Assembly: GCA_964023205.1 (NCBI GenBank)
Contig: OZ026837.1
Coordinates: 9,528,088 to 9,592,087 of the forward strand
Source of the DNA: Lutraria lutraria
Lineage: Eukaryota; Mollusca; Bivalvia; Venerida; Mactridae
DNA: 64,000 nucleotides
Direction: 5' to 3'
The position numbers and the translations under genes were made by a program. Positions within the stretch are counted from its first letter, which is position 1. The number at the start of each line of letters is the position of its first letter. Shown one piece after another: positions 43,930 through 58,700 of this stretch. Under the pieces are notes generated by a model. The model saw only the letters and a list, made by a program, of their open reading frames with translations. It was not told the origin of the DNA and ran no database searches.

Positions 43930-45190
43930 TTTTTTCCACATTTTTTCGCAAAAAGTTATGATGTTGAAAAAAAGGGGTATGTCACGAAAAAAAATCAAAA
44001 AATATTTTTTCCATGTAACCCATATATATATAGAAGGGAAAGAACTTCGACAAATCGAATTTTCCAACGCGTGTTATAAACTTCCATGTTATTGCAATGC
44101 AGTACAAAATGTTTAACTCATAGATAGTGCAACGTATAGGTAACTCAACACGCTAACAGAAAATGTATACTTTTACTACCTTTAAGATATTCTAAACTCA
44201 CTATTGAAGATTTTTCACTCGAAAAATGGTCAAATTTTACAAAACGACACACTGTCGTAAAATCGCAGCGTGTATACCGGCATACATGTACAGAGTGGAA
44301 ATGTTAAATTACTGACACAACTTCTTAGAATGGGCCTTAATTCATGATAAAACACTATAATATACTAACTGCCAATGATTTCGCATCTCGGAAAGCTCTT
44401 TTAGCGAGTAATTTGCGTATTTTTGTGTTCAATAAGCCGGCTACTCGAAGTTTACTTCCATGACGGGTCACATGACAATCGCCTAACTCGTGATGAAAGC
44501 TTAAATCTGATTGCATGAGCGATACTCTGTTATATTTGTTTACAATTTACTTGTACCCTGTATCATTTTCACTACGCTATCGGGAACCATACCTAAAAAA
44601 TACCACACAGTATTGCTCATCCTATCAGAATTAGGCTTTCATCACGAGTTAGGCGATTGCCACGAGAAGCAAAATTAAGAATCCGCAAACTGAACAAAAA
44701 CGTGAATTCTTCATTAAAAGTGCATCCCGAGATGTGAAATCATTAGCAGTTAGTAAATTATACAATATATCATATAAATATACTGTTTGGTTATGAATTA
44801 TGACTCATTCTATGAAGTTTTACCTGTAATTTATCAGTTTCGCTATAGATTTGTACACGCTGCGATTTTACGACAGTATGTCGTTTTGTAAAATTTGACC
44901 ATTTTTCGAGTGAAAAATCTTCAATAGCGAGTTTAGAATATACTAAAAGGTAGTAAAAGTATACATTTTCTGTTAGCGTGTTGAGTTGCCCATACGTTGT
45001 ACTATATATGAGTTAAATATTGTGTACTGCATTGCAATAACATGGAAGTTTATAACACGCGTTGGGAAGTTCGAATTGTCGAAGTTCTTTCCCTTCTATA
45101 TATATATGGGTTACATGGGAAAAAAGTTGTTTGCTTTTTTTTCGTGACAAACCCCTTTGGTTGAAAACATCAAAATTTTATTGAAAAATC
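43930..45190. mobile_element. very long imperfect palindrome (foldback element)
   Basis: Two arms of roughly 600 bases are reverse complements. Matching landmarks are CATGTAACCCATATATATAT (44013) with its complement near 45100, GGTCAAATTTTACAAAACGA (44228) with its complement near 44890, and CGCCTAACTCGTGATGAAAG (44481) with its complement near 44650. The loop is under 100 bases. Arms differ by many substitutions and small indels. No open frame of interest. Probably a foldback or long-TIR non-autonomous transposon. Confidence 0.75.
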
Positions 45191-46763
45191 TACCAATTTT
45201 ACGCTTTTTACATTGAATATAGAAGTAATCGATACGTGCCTTTTTCAAACGCGAAAGGGTCGGAGAAAGCATTAATTTGAAATAATAAAAATATATCAAT
45301 AGAAAGATGAAAGATTGAATAAACTTTTGTGATGGGTATAAATTTAAATAGAATAAAACTATGACGATTATAGTGAAAATCCCATTTCTTTGTACCTGAA
45401 TGTAAAACTATTATCTATTTTCCAAATCAGCATGTCCGCGAAAGTTGGGTATGGTTAGGATAAAAATATGGATGCATTGATTGTAAACATTTCTTCATTG
45501 CTGCACGGGTATGGCGCTATTTTATTAACCAGTCAAAGATGAATAATTACACGGTCACAGCATGAACGTGATTATTTTTAGCTTTGTACCACAGTCGATA
45601 AGTTTTCGTTTATTTTACCGTTTGGGCATGTTCCATTCAGTATGTTTGTATAGTATTATGTAGCTCATCTATAAATACATGATTACTTTAAATAACCGTT
45701 ATGTTGAATTGTATAGATTCGTTCTATACATAGCGTGACGTCACTACGTTTGTCTAACCTCTATACATAAAACTGATTACTATCCACATTTAGATAGTTA
45801 TACATACGCTAAAAGTATAGTTCCGCGGAAGGATTAAAAATGTCAAAACAACCATATCGGCTGTATGTTATTAACAAAATGTGTTTAGTTATGTAAAATG
45901 AATACGTTGTACCATTTCTATTCTATTCTTACACATAAATTGGGGGCGTGTCAGACCAGATTCGTCAGGCACCTGTGTGTTGAAGTACGCTTGGTACCAT
46001 ACGGTGACGTCACGCTATGTTATTGTTTATAATTTCCATTTTGTAAGTAGTTCCTGCAAATACCCATAATGCCCCAAGCAGAATAACACTGGTCAGTGCA
46101 TAGCGCTACCGTAGTGTACACATTGGTTTAGATTACGAATGTAATCGAATCCTACAGAAGCCAAAATTAAATGCAACTATTGAAACTCCCAATGTAAGCG
46201 CCCTAGGCTGTGATATGAATTTAATCACGTGTATTCCATACAATGTTATACAAAAACCTGTTTCAACGTTTCATTGTAATAAAAAGAGGGATTAACAAAT
46301 ATTCGATTGGCCAATTGTGTGCGTGCAATTTTGAGTGAAACGTGAAATGATTTTCGCAGGTAGTAGTAGCCTATACGCGGACAACAGGTAAACATTATTT
46401 TATTTAAAAGAATTTTGTAGATTTCATTTTTCATGCATTTAGTATGTACCGACAAACTTTTGGGTGTAATATATCTTGAACTGTAGACTAACTTTATATC
46501 ATGAATGTTTTCGGTCTTTGCCAGCATACATTTAGATTGGGACGAGCGACAACATAATGACGCCATTATTGACGATCAGGTCTGATTTGAGTATTTACTT
46601 ATCGCGAGAATATCTACAGGGATGCGATTACTAGAAATGATGATGATGATCTCTATGCAATTATGCATTTTAGTATGAGCTGAAATTCAAGCCATTTTGT
46701 CTAATGTATCGAAATGTTTGTGGAGTGTTTGTGACCATATTCTGCATTTCTGTTATTTATTAT
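45191..46763. other. gene-free stretch before the satellite array
   Basis: A 106-codon minus frame (46246-46566) was inspected and rejected. No other feature. Confidence 0.4.
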
Positions 46764-49700
46764 GTGTTGAGTAAAATCAATATTTATTTTTGAATTTTAT
46801 GTACATGAATGACCTGCCATGACTGGGAATCGAACTGGGTGTGTCACGTTACTAATCCCCTGTTGATCACATTCTAACTACTATTCTGTTTTCTCTTTTG
46901 CCAGATCAACTGATGTGGATACAATGGGATGATGGTGATATGTGGATGCCCTTGATATCCAGCACACTAAAAAGATCAGTATATTTCTATCTCATTTTCT
47001 CATCCATATATCTATGTGTTTAGTTTAGACTTTCAGCATTTAATGTATGTTACTTTACAGGATATGTTTCATTTTATATTGGTTTGGATGCAGTAGAGCA
47101 TTTCGAACTCCACTTCTTATCAAGTTTATGTTTAGTAGTACTGAGAATTTTGTCATTATGTGATTAAAAAACAACAACAACAAAGAATAACCAAATAAAT
47201 AATTATTCTGGTATACACGATATATCACATCAAAGCTAATTTGCAAACAAGGAAAGTAATTTATTAATCACTTCATTTTGTGTATGGCTAAGTTCTGATA
47301 GTGATTCTTGGTGCATTTGTTTGATTGTTTGTGTTTGTCTGAACACTGGTGCATGTAGGATGATTGTGTTATGTCCAGCAAAAACTTGATTAAAGGCTCA
47401 AGGCTACAACATGTCGAACGCCACCGGGCACTTTAGGTGGTGTTTCTGCATCAGGCCTGCATGCCTAATTTAATTTGGACTGTATTTATCTGATAACTTT
47501 TAGCGCACTGGCATAGCATTTTCTTCCTGCACTAAAATTTTAAAAACATATGTCTGATAATGCAGAAATTGAATGGAAACAAAGTTTATGATTTCTGCAT
47601 AATGAATTAAAATTAAGTAAGTTTGCACAGTGTTATACTTTGAATATTGTAAAGTAGGTTGCACTGAGAGTCATCATTTGTATGTAGAAGCAAAAGTAAC
47701 CAGCATACTAAAACAGTCCGTATATATTTACCTTTTTATTCAGGTGTTCATGTATTTTCAAATTTTTCATGCTTGTCAATATTCAGTTGCATTAATCACA
47801 GTCCGGATCTGTCTGCCTGAGGTTTTATCTGAGAGTCAGCTGTCCATAGGCTTACACTACATATTAGGTTCCTTACACCAAAGTGGATATTTGTTTCATT
47901 GTCTTCCTGTGTCCCAGTCAAGTTGAAAGGCCCTCGTACCAGTCCAATGACTCATGACCCAGTAGGCTTGTTTGGATATGATCGTTATATAGGGGTTACA
48001 GTATATGCGGTTGTCATCAGCAGGAATAAAGTAAGGAATCTTTGTCAAACTAGTTGTTTGTGGACGCTTTCACTAAGGATGAAGTTTGAGAGATGGAACC
48101 AGTAATTCGGAAAGTGTGGAAAATTCAGATGGTGTCATACTTGATGATAGGCTGAGCATGTTACATAATACATGATTGAATATATTGACCTCACATAAAC
48201 TTATACTCTGGATCTGGACAAAGATGCCTCTACAAATCGAATTGGAGAGTAGGATTCAGCTAACCAGTTTTCCAGGACTGTATTCTAACCAGTACTACCT
48301 GACACTTCTCAAGTAAGATGACATGTAAAACGTGTTGAGTAAAATCAAATTTTATTTTTGAATTTTATGTATAGGAATTACCTGCAATGACTGGGAATCG
48401 AACTGGGTGTGTCACGTTACTAATCCCCTTTTGATCACATTCTAACTGCCGTTCTGTTTTCTCTTTTGCCAGGTCAACTGATGTGGATACAATGGGATGA
48501 TGGTGATATGTGGATGCCCTTGATATTCAGCACACTAGAAAGATCAGTATTTTTCTATCTCATTTTCTCATCCATATATCTATGTGGTTAGTTAAACTTC
48601 CAGCATTTAATGTATGTTTCTTTCTGTATAATGAATTAAAATTAAGTAAGTTTGCATAGTGTTATACTTTGATTATTGTAAAGTATATTTACCTTTGTAT
48701 TCAGGTGTTCATGTATTTTCAAATTTTTCATGCTTGTCAATATTCAGTTGCATTAATCACAGTCCGGATCTGTCTGCCTGAGGTTTTGTCTGAGAGTCAG
48801 CTGTCCATAGGCTTACACTACATATTAGGTTCCTTACACCAAAGTGGATATTTGTTTCATTGTCTTCCTGTGTCCCAGTCAAGTTGAAAGGCCCTCGTAC
48901 CAGTCCAATGACTCATGACCCAGTAGGCTTGTTTGGATATGATCGTTATATAGGGGTTACAGTATATGCGGTTGTCATCAGCAGGAATAAAGTAAGGAAT
49001 CTTTGTCAAACTAGTTGTTTGTGGACGCTTTCACTAAGGATGAAGTTTGAGAGATGGAACCAGTAATTCGGAAAGTGTGGAAAATTCAGATGGTGTCATA
49101 CTTGATGATAGGCTGAGCATGTTACATAATGCATGATTGAATATATTGACTTCACATAAACTTATACTCTGGATCTGGACAAAGATGCCTCTACAAATCG
49201 AATTGGAGAGTAGGATTCAGCTAACCAGTTTTCCTGGACTGTATTCTAACCAGTACTACCTGACACTTGTCAAGTAAGATGACTTGTAAAACGTGTTGAG
49301 TAAAATCAAATTTTATTTTTGAATTTTATGTATAGGAATTACCTGCCATGACTGGGAATCGAACTGGGTGTGTCACGTTACTAATCCCCTTTTGTTCACA
49401 TTCTAACTGCCGTTCTGTTTTCTCTTTTGCCAGGTCAACTGATGTGGATACAATGGGATGATGGTGATATGTGGATGCCCTTGATATCCAGCACACTAAA
49501 AAGATCAGTATATTTCTATCTCATTTTCTCATCCATATATCTATGTGTTTAGTTTAGACTTCCAGCATTTAATGTATGTTACTTTTCAGGATATTTTTCA
49601 TTTTATATTGGTTTGGATGCAGTAGAGCATTTCGAACTCCACTTCTTATCAAGTTTATGTTTAGTAGTACTGAGAATTGTCATTATGTGATTAAAAAACA

Positions 49701-52700
49701 ACAACAACAAAGAATAACCAAATAAATAATTATTCTGGTATACACGATATATCACATCAAAGCTAATTAGCAAACAAGGAAAGTAATTTATTAATCACTT
49801 CATTTTGTGTATGGCTAAGTTCTGATAGTGATTCTTGGTGCATTTGTTTGATTTTTTGTGTTTGTCTGAACACTGGTGCATGTAGGATGATTGTGTTATG
49901 TCCAGCAAAAACTTGATTAAAGGCTCAAGGCTACAACATGTCGAACGCCACCGGGCACTTTAGGTGGTGTTTCTGCATCAGGCCTGCATGCCTAATTTAA
50001 TTTGGACTATATTTATCTGATAACTTTTAGCGCACTGGCATAGCATTTTCTTCCTGTACTAAAATTTTAAAAACATATGTCTGATAATGCAGAAATTGAA
50101 TGGAAACAAAGTTTATGATTTCTGGCAAAAGTAACCAGCATACTAAAACAGTCCGTATATATTTACCTTTTTATTCAGGTGTTCATGTATTTTCAAATTT
50201 TTCATGCTTGTCAATATTCAGTTGCATTAATCACAGTCCGGATCTGTCTGCCTGAGGTTTTGTCTGAGAGTCAGCTGTCCATAGGCTTACACTACATATT
50301 AGGTTCCTTACACCAAAGTGGATATTTGTTTCATTGTCTTCCTGTGTCCCAGTCAAGTTGAAAGGCCCTCGTACCAGTCCAATGACTCATGACCCAGTAG
50401 GCTTGTTTGGATATGATCGTTATATAGGGGTTACAGTATATGCGGTTGTCATCAGCAGGAATAAAGTAAGGAATCTTTGTCAAACTAGTTGTTTGTGGAC
50501 GCTTTCACTAAGGATGAAGTTTGAGAGATGGAACCAGTAATTCGGAAAGTGTGGAAAATTCAGATGGTGTCATACTTGATGATAGGCTGAGCATGTTACA
50601 TAATACATGATTGAATATATTGACTTCACATAAACTTATATTCTGGATCTGGACAAAGATGCCTCTACAAATCGAATTGGAGAGTAGGATTCAGCTAACC
50701 AGTTTTCCTGGACTGTATTCTAACCAGTACTACCTGACACTTCTCAAGTAAGATGACATGTAAAACGTGTTGAGTAAAATCAAATTTTATTTTTGAATTT
50801 TATGTATAGGAATTACCTGCAATGACTGGGAATCGAACTGGTTGTGTCACGTTACTAATCCCCTTTTGATCACATTCTAACTGCCGTTCTGTTTTCTCTT
50901 TTGCCAGGTCAACTGATGTGGATACAATGGGATGATGGTGATATGTGGATGCCCTTGATATTCAGCACACTAGAAAGATCAGTATTTTTCTATCTCATTT
51001 TCTCATCCATATATCTATGTGTTTAGTTTAGACTTCCAGCATTTAATGTATGTTTCTTTCTGTATAATGAATTAAAATTAAGTAAGTTTGCATAGTGTTA
51101 TACTTTGATTATTGTAAAGTATATTTACCTTTGTATTCAGGTGTTCATGTATTTTCAAATTTTTCATGCTTGTCAATATTCAGTTGCATTAATCACAGTC
51201 CGGATCTGTCTGCCTGAGGTTTTGTCTGAGAGTCAGCTGTCCATAGGCTTACACTACATATTAGGTTCCTTACACCAAAGTGGATATTTGTTTCATTGTC
51301 TTCCTGTGTCCCAGTCAAGTTGAAAGGCCCTCGTACCAGTCCAATGACTCATGACCCAGTAGGCTTGTTTGGATATGATCGTTATATAGGGGTTACAGTA
51401 TATGCGGTTGTCATCAGCAGGAATAAAGTAAGGAATCTTTGTCAAACTAGTTGTTTGTGGACGCTTTCACTAAGGATGAAGTTTGAGAGATGGAACCAGT
51501 AATTCGGAAAGTGTGGAAAATTCAGATGGTGTCATACTTGATGATAGGCTGAGCATGTTACATAATGCATGATTGAATATATTGACTTCACATAAACTTA
51601 TACTCTGGATCTGTTCGAAGATGCCTCTACAAATCGAATTGGAGAGTAGGATTCAGCTAACCAGTTTTCCTGGACTGTATTCTAACCAGTACTACCTGAC
51701 ACTTGTCAAGTAAGATGACTTGTATAACGTGTTGAGTAAAATCAAATTTTATTTTTGAATTTTATGTATAGGAATTACCTGCCATGACTGGGAATCGAAC
51801 TGGGTGTGTCACGTTACTAATCCCCTTTTGTTCACATTCTAACTGCCGTTCTGTTTTCTCTTTTGCCAGGTCAACTGATGTGGATACAATGGGATGATGG
51901 TGATATGTGGATGCCCTTGATATCCAGCACACTAAAAAGATCAGTATATTTCTATCTCATTTTCTCATCCATATATCTATGTGTTTAGTTTAGACTTCCA
52001 GCATTTAATGTATGTTACTTTACAGGATTTTTTTCATTTTATATTGGTTTGGATGCAGTAGAGCATTTCGAAGTCCACTTCTTATCAAGTTTATGTTTAG
52101 TAGTACTGAGAATTTTGTCATTATGTGATTAAAAAACAACAACAACAAAGAATAACCAAATAAATAATTATTCTGGTATACACGATATATCACATCAAAG
52201 CTAATTTGCAAACAAGGAAAGTAATTTATTAATCACTTCATTTTGTGTATGGCTAAGTTCTGATAGTGACTATTGGTGCATTTGTTTGATTTTTTGTGTT
52301 TGTCTGAACATTGGTGCATGTAGGATGATTGTGTTATGTCCAGCAAAAACTTGATTAAAGGCTCAAGGCTACAACATGTCGAACGCCACCGGGCACTTTA
52401 GGTGGTGTTTCTGCATCAGGCCTGCATGCCTAATTTAATTTGGACTGTATTTATCTGATAACTTTTAGCGCACTGGCATAGCATTTTCTTCCTGCACTAA
52501 AATTTTAAAAAAAAATGTCTGATAATGCAGAAATTGAATGGAAACAAAGTTTATGATTTCTGCATAATGAATTAAAATTAAGTAAGTTTGCACAGTGTTA
52601 TACTTTGAATATTGTAAAGTAGGTTGCACTGACAGTCATCATGTGTATGTAGAAGCAAAAGTAACCAGCATACTAAAACAGTCCGTATATATTTACCTTT

Positions 52701-55700
52701 TTATTCAGGTGTTCATGTATTTTCAAATTTTTCATGCTTGTCAATATTCAGTTGCATTAATCACAGTCCGGATCTGTCTGCCTGAGGTTTTGTCTGAGAG
52801 TCAGCTGTCCATAGGCTTACACTACATATTAGGTTCCTTACACCAAAGTGGATATTTGTTTCATTGTCTTCCTGTGTCCCAGTCAAGTTGAAAGGCCCTC
52901 GTACCAGTCCAATGACTCATGACCCAGTAGGCTTGTTTGGATATGATCGTTATATAGGGGTTACAGTATATGCGGTTGTCATCAGCAGGAATAAAGTAAG
53001 GAATCTTTGTCAAACTAGTTGTTTGTGGACGCTTTCACTAAGGATGAAGTTTGAGAGATGGAACCAGTAATTCGGAAAGTGTGGAAAATTCAGATGGTGT
53101 CATACTTGATGATAGGCTGAGCATGTTACATAATACATGATTGAATATATTGACTTCACATGAACTTATACTCTGGATCTGGACAAAGATGCCTCTACAA
53201 ATCGAATTGGAGAGTAGGATTCAGCTAACCAGTTTTCCAGGACTGTATTCTAACCAGTACTACCTGACACTTCTCAAGTAAGATGACATGTAAAACGTGT
53301 TGAGTAAAATCAAATTTTATTTTTGAATTTTATGTATAGGAATTACCTGCCATGACTGGGAATCGAACTGGGTGTGTCACGTTACTAATCCCCTTTTGAT
53401 CACATTCTAACTGCCGTTCTGTTTTCTCTTTTGCCAGGTCAACTGATGTGGATACAATGGGATGATGGTGATATGTGGATGCCCTTGATATTCAGCACAC
53501 TAAAAAGATCAGTATTTTTCTATCTCATTTTCTCATCCATATATCTATGTGGTTAATTAAACTTCCAGCATTTAATGTATGTTTCTTTCTGTATAATGAA
53601 TTAAAATTAAGTAAGTTTGCATAGTGTTATACTTTGATTATTGTAAAGTATATTTACCTTTGTATTCAGGTGTTCATGTATTTTCAAATTTTTCATGCTT
53701 GTCAATATTCAGTTGCATTAATCACAGTCCGGATCTGTCTGCCTGAGGTTTTGTCTGAGAGTCAGCTGTCCATAGGCTTACACTACATATTAGGTTCCTT
53801 ACACCAAAGTGGATATTTGTTTCATTGTCTTCCTGTGTCCCAGTCAAGTTGAAAGGCCCTCGTACCAGTCCAATGACTCATGACCCAGTAGGCTTGTTTG
53901 GATATGATCGTTATATAGGGGTTACAGTATATGCGGTTGTCATCAGCAGGAATAAAGTAAGGAATCTTTGTCAAACTAGTTGTTTGTGGACGCTTTCACT
54001 AAGGATGAAGTTTGAGAGATGGAACCAGTAATTCGGAAAGTGTGGAAAATTCAGATGGTGTCATACTTGATGATAGGCTGAGCATGTTACATAATGCATG
54101 ATTGAATATATTGACTTCACATAAACTTATACTCTGGATCTGTTCGAAGATGCCTCTACAAATCGAATTGGAGAGTAGGATTCAGCTAACCAGTTTTCCT
54201 GGACTGTATTCTAACCAGTACTACCTGACACTTGTCAAGTAAGATGACTTGTAAAACGTGTTGAGTAAAATCAAATTTTATTTTTGAATTTTATGTATAG
54301 GAATTACCTGCCATGACTGGGAATCGAACTGGGTGTGTCACGTTACTAATCCCCTTTTGTTCACATTCTAACTGCCGTTCTGTTTTCTCTTTTGCCAGGT
54401 CAACTGATGTGGATACAATGGGATGATGGTGGTATGTGGATGCCCTTGATATCCAGCACACTAAAAAGATCAGTATATTTCTATCTCATTTTCTCATCCA
54501 TATATCTATGTGTTTAGTTTAGACTTCCAGCATTTAATGTATGTTACTTTTCAGGATATTTTTCATTTTATATTGGTTTGGATGCAGTAGAGCATTTCGA
54601 ACTCCACTTCTTATCAAGTTTATGTTTAGTAGTACTGAGAATTGTCATTATGTGATTAAAAAACAACAACAACAAAGAATAACCAAATAAATAATTATTC
54701 TGGTAAACACGATATATCACATCAAAGCTAATTTGCAAACAAGGAAAGTAATTTATTAATCACTTCATTTTGTTTATGGCTAAGTTCTGATAGTGATTCT
54801 TGGTGCATTTGTTTGATTTTTGTGTTTGTCTGAACACTGGTGCATGTAGGATGATTGTGTTATGTCCAGCAAAAACTTGATTAAAGGCTCAAGGCTACAA
54901 CATGTCGAACGCCACCGGGCACTTTAGGTGGTGTTTCTGCATCAGGCCTGCATGCCTAATTTAATTTGGACTGTATTTATCTGATAACCTTTAGCGCACT
55001 GGCATAGCATTTTCTTCCTGCACTAAAATTTAAAAAAAAAATGTCTGATAATGCAGAAATTGAATGGAAACAAAGTTTATGATTTCTGCATAATGAATTA
55101 AAATTAAGTAAGTTTGCACAGTGTTATACTTTGAATATTGTAAAGTAGGTTGCACTGAGAGTCATCATTTGTATGTAGAAGCAAAAGTAACCAGCTTACT
55201 AAACAGTCCGTATATATTTACCTTTTTATTCAGGTGTTCATGTATTTTCAAATTTTTCATGCTTGTCAATATTCAGTTGCATTAATCACAGTCCGGATCT
55301 GTCTGCCTGAGGTTTTGTCTGAGAGTCAGCTGTCCATAGGCTTACACAACATATTAGGTTCCTTACACCAAAGTGGATATTTGTTTCATTGTCTTCCTGT
55401 GTCCCAGTCAAGTTGAAAGGCCCTCGTACCAGTCCAATGACTTATGACCCAGTAGGCTTGTTTGGATATGATCGTTATATAGGGGTTACAGTATATGCGG
55501 TTGTCATCAGCAGGAATAAAGTAAGGAATCTTTGTCAAACTAGTTGTTTGTGGACGCTTTCACTAAGGATGAAGTTTGAGAGATGGAACCAGTAATTCGG
55601 AAAGTGTGGAAAATTCAGATGGTGTCATACTTGATGATAGGCTGAGCATGTTACATAATGCATGATTGAATATATTGACTTCACATAAACTTATACTCTG

Positions 55701-58700
55701 GATCTGTTCGAAGATGCCTCTACAAATCGAATTGGAGAGTAGGATTCAGCTAACCAGTTTTCCTGGACTGTATTCTAACCAGTACTACCTGACACTTGTC
55801 AAGTAAGATGACTTGTAAAACGTGTTGAGTAAAATCAAATTTTATTTTTGAATTTTATGTATAGGAATTACCTGCCATGACTGGGAATCGAACTGGGTGT
55901 GTCACGTTACTAATCCCCTTTTGTTCACATTCTAACTGCCGTTCTGTTTTCTCTTTTGCCAGGTCAACTGATGTGGATACAATGGGATGATGGTGGTATG
56001 TGGATGCCCTTGATATCCAGCACACTAAAAAGATCAGTATATTTCTATCTCATTTTCTCATCCATATATCTATGTGTTTAGTTTAGACTTCCAGCATTTA
56101 ATGTATGTTACTTTTCAGGATATTTTTCATTTTATATTGGTTTGGATGCAGTAGAGCATTTCGAACTCCACTTCTTATCAAGTTTATGTTTAGTAGTACT
56201 GAGAATTGTCATTATGTGATTAAAAAACAACAACAACAAAGAATAACCAAATAAATAATTATTCTGGTAAACACGATATATCACATCAAAGCTAATTTGC
56301 AAACAAGGAAAGTAATTTATTAATCACTTCATTTTGTGTATGGCTAAGTTCTGATAGTGATTCTTGGTGCATTTGTTTGATTTTTGTGTTTGTCTGAACA
56401 CTGGTGCATGTAGGATGATTGTGTTATGTCCAGCAAAAACTTGATTAAAGGCTCAAGGCTACAACATGTCGAACGCCACCGGGCACTTTAGGTGGTGTTT
56501 CTGCATCAGGCCTGCATGCCTAATTTAATTTGGACTGTATTTATCTGATAACTTTTAGCGCACTGGCATAGCATTTTCTTCCTGCACTAAAATTTAAAAA
56601 AAAAATGTCTGATAATGCAGAAATTGAATGGAAACAAAGTTTATGATTTCTGCATAATGAATTAAAATTAAGTAAGTTTGCACAGTGTTATACTTTGAAT
56701 ATTGTAAAGTAGGTTGCACTGAGAGTCATCATTTGTATGTAGAAGCAAAAGTAACCAGCATACTAAAACAGTCCGTATATATTTACCTTTTTATTCAGGT
56801 GTTCATGTATTTTCAAATATTTCATGCTTGTCAATATTCAGTTGCATTAATCACAGTCCGGATCTGTCTGCCTGAGGTTTTGTCTGAGAGTCAGCTGTCC
56901 ATAGGCTTACACTACATATTAGGTTCCTTACACCAAAGTGGATATTTGTTTCATTGTCTTCCTGTGTCCCAGTCAAGTTGAAAGGCCCTCGTACCAGTCC
57001 AATGACTCATGACCCAGTAGGCTTGTTTGGATATGATTGTTATATAGGGGTTACAGTATATGCGGTTGTCATCAGCAGGAATAAAGTAAGGAATCTTTGT
57101 CAAACTAGTTGTTTGTGGACGCTTTCACTAAGGATGAAGTTTGAGAGATGGAACCAGTAATTCGGAAAGTGTGGAAAATTCAGATGGTGTCATACTTGAT
57201 GATAGGCTGAGCATGTTACATGATGCATGATTGAATATATTGACTTCACATAAACTTATACTCTGGATCTGTTCGAAGATGCCTCTACAAATCGAATTGG
57301 AGAGTAGGATTCAGCTAACCAGTTTTCCTGGACTGTATTCTAACCAGTACTACCTGACACTTGTCAAGTAAGATGACTTGTAAAACGTGTTGAGTAAAAT
57401 CAAATTTTATTTTTGAATTTTATGTATAGGAATTACCTGCCATGACTGGGAATCGAACTGGGTGTGTCACGTTACTAATCCCCTTTTGTTCACATTCTAA
57501 CTGCCGTTCTGTTTTCTCTTTTGCCAGGTCAACTGATGTGGATACAATGGGATGATGGTGATATGTGGATGCCCTTGATATCCAGCACACTAAAAAGATC
57601 AGTATATTTCTATCTCATTTTCTCATCCATATATCTATGTGTTTAGTTTAGACTTCCAGCATTTAATGTATGGTACTTTTCAGGATATTTTTCATTTTAT
57701 ATTGGTTTGGATGCAGTAGAGCATTTCGAACTCCACTTCTTATCAAGTTTATGTTTAGTAGTACTGAGAATTGTCATTATGTGATTAAAAAACAACAACA
57801 ACAAAGAATAACCAAATAAATAATTATTCTGGTAAACACGATATATCACATCAAAGCTAATTTGCAAACAAGGAAAGTAATTTATTAATCACTTCATTTT
57901 GTGTATGGCTAAGTTCTGATAGTGATTCTTGGTGCATTTGTTTGATTTTTGTGTTTGTCTGAACACTGGTGCATGTAGGATGATTGTGTTATGTCCAGCA
58001 AAAACTTGATTAAAGGCTCAAGGCTACAACATGTCGAACGCCACCGGGCACTTTAGGTGGTGTTTCTGCATCAGGCCTGCATGCCTAATTTAATTTGGAC
58101 TGTATTTATCTGATAACTTTTAGCGCACTGGCATAGCATTTTCTTCCTGCACTAAAATTTAAACAAAAAATGTCTGATAATGCAGAAATTGAATGGAAAC
58201 AAAGTTTATGACTTCTGCATAATGAATTAAAATTAAGTAAGTTTGCACAGTGTTATACTTTGAATATTGTAAAGTAGGTTGCACTGAGAGTCATCATTTG
58301 TATGTAGAAGCAAAAGTAACCAGCATACTAAAACAGTCCGTATATATTTACCTTTTTATTCAGGTGTTCATGTATTTTCAAATATTTCATGCTTGTCAAT
58401 ATTCAGTTGCATAAATCACAGTCCGGATCTGTCTGCCTGAGGTTTTGTCTGAGAGTCAGCTGTCCATATGCTTACACTACATATTAGGTTCCTTACACCA
58501 AAGTGGATATTTGTTTCATTGTCTTCCTGTGTCCCAGTCAAGTTGAAAGGCCCTCGTACCAGTCCAATGACTTATGACCCAGTAGGCTTGTTTGGATATG
58601 ATCGTTATATAGGGGTTACAGTATATGCGGTTGTCATCAGCAGGAATAAAGTAAGGAATCTTTGTCAAACTAGTTGTTTGTGGACGCTTTCACTAAGGAT

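Noticed and set aside
46246..46566. 106-codon minus-strand frame
   Set aside because: No domain, signal or splice pattern; length is within chance expectation for the window.
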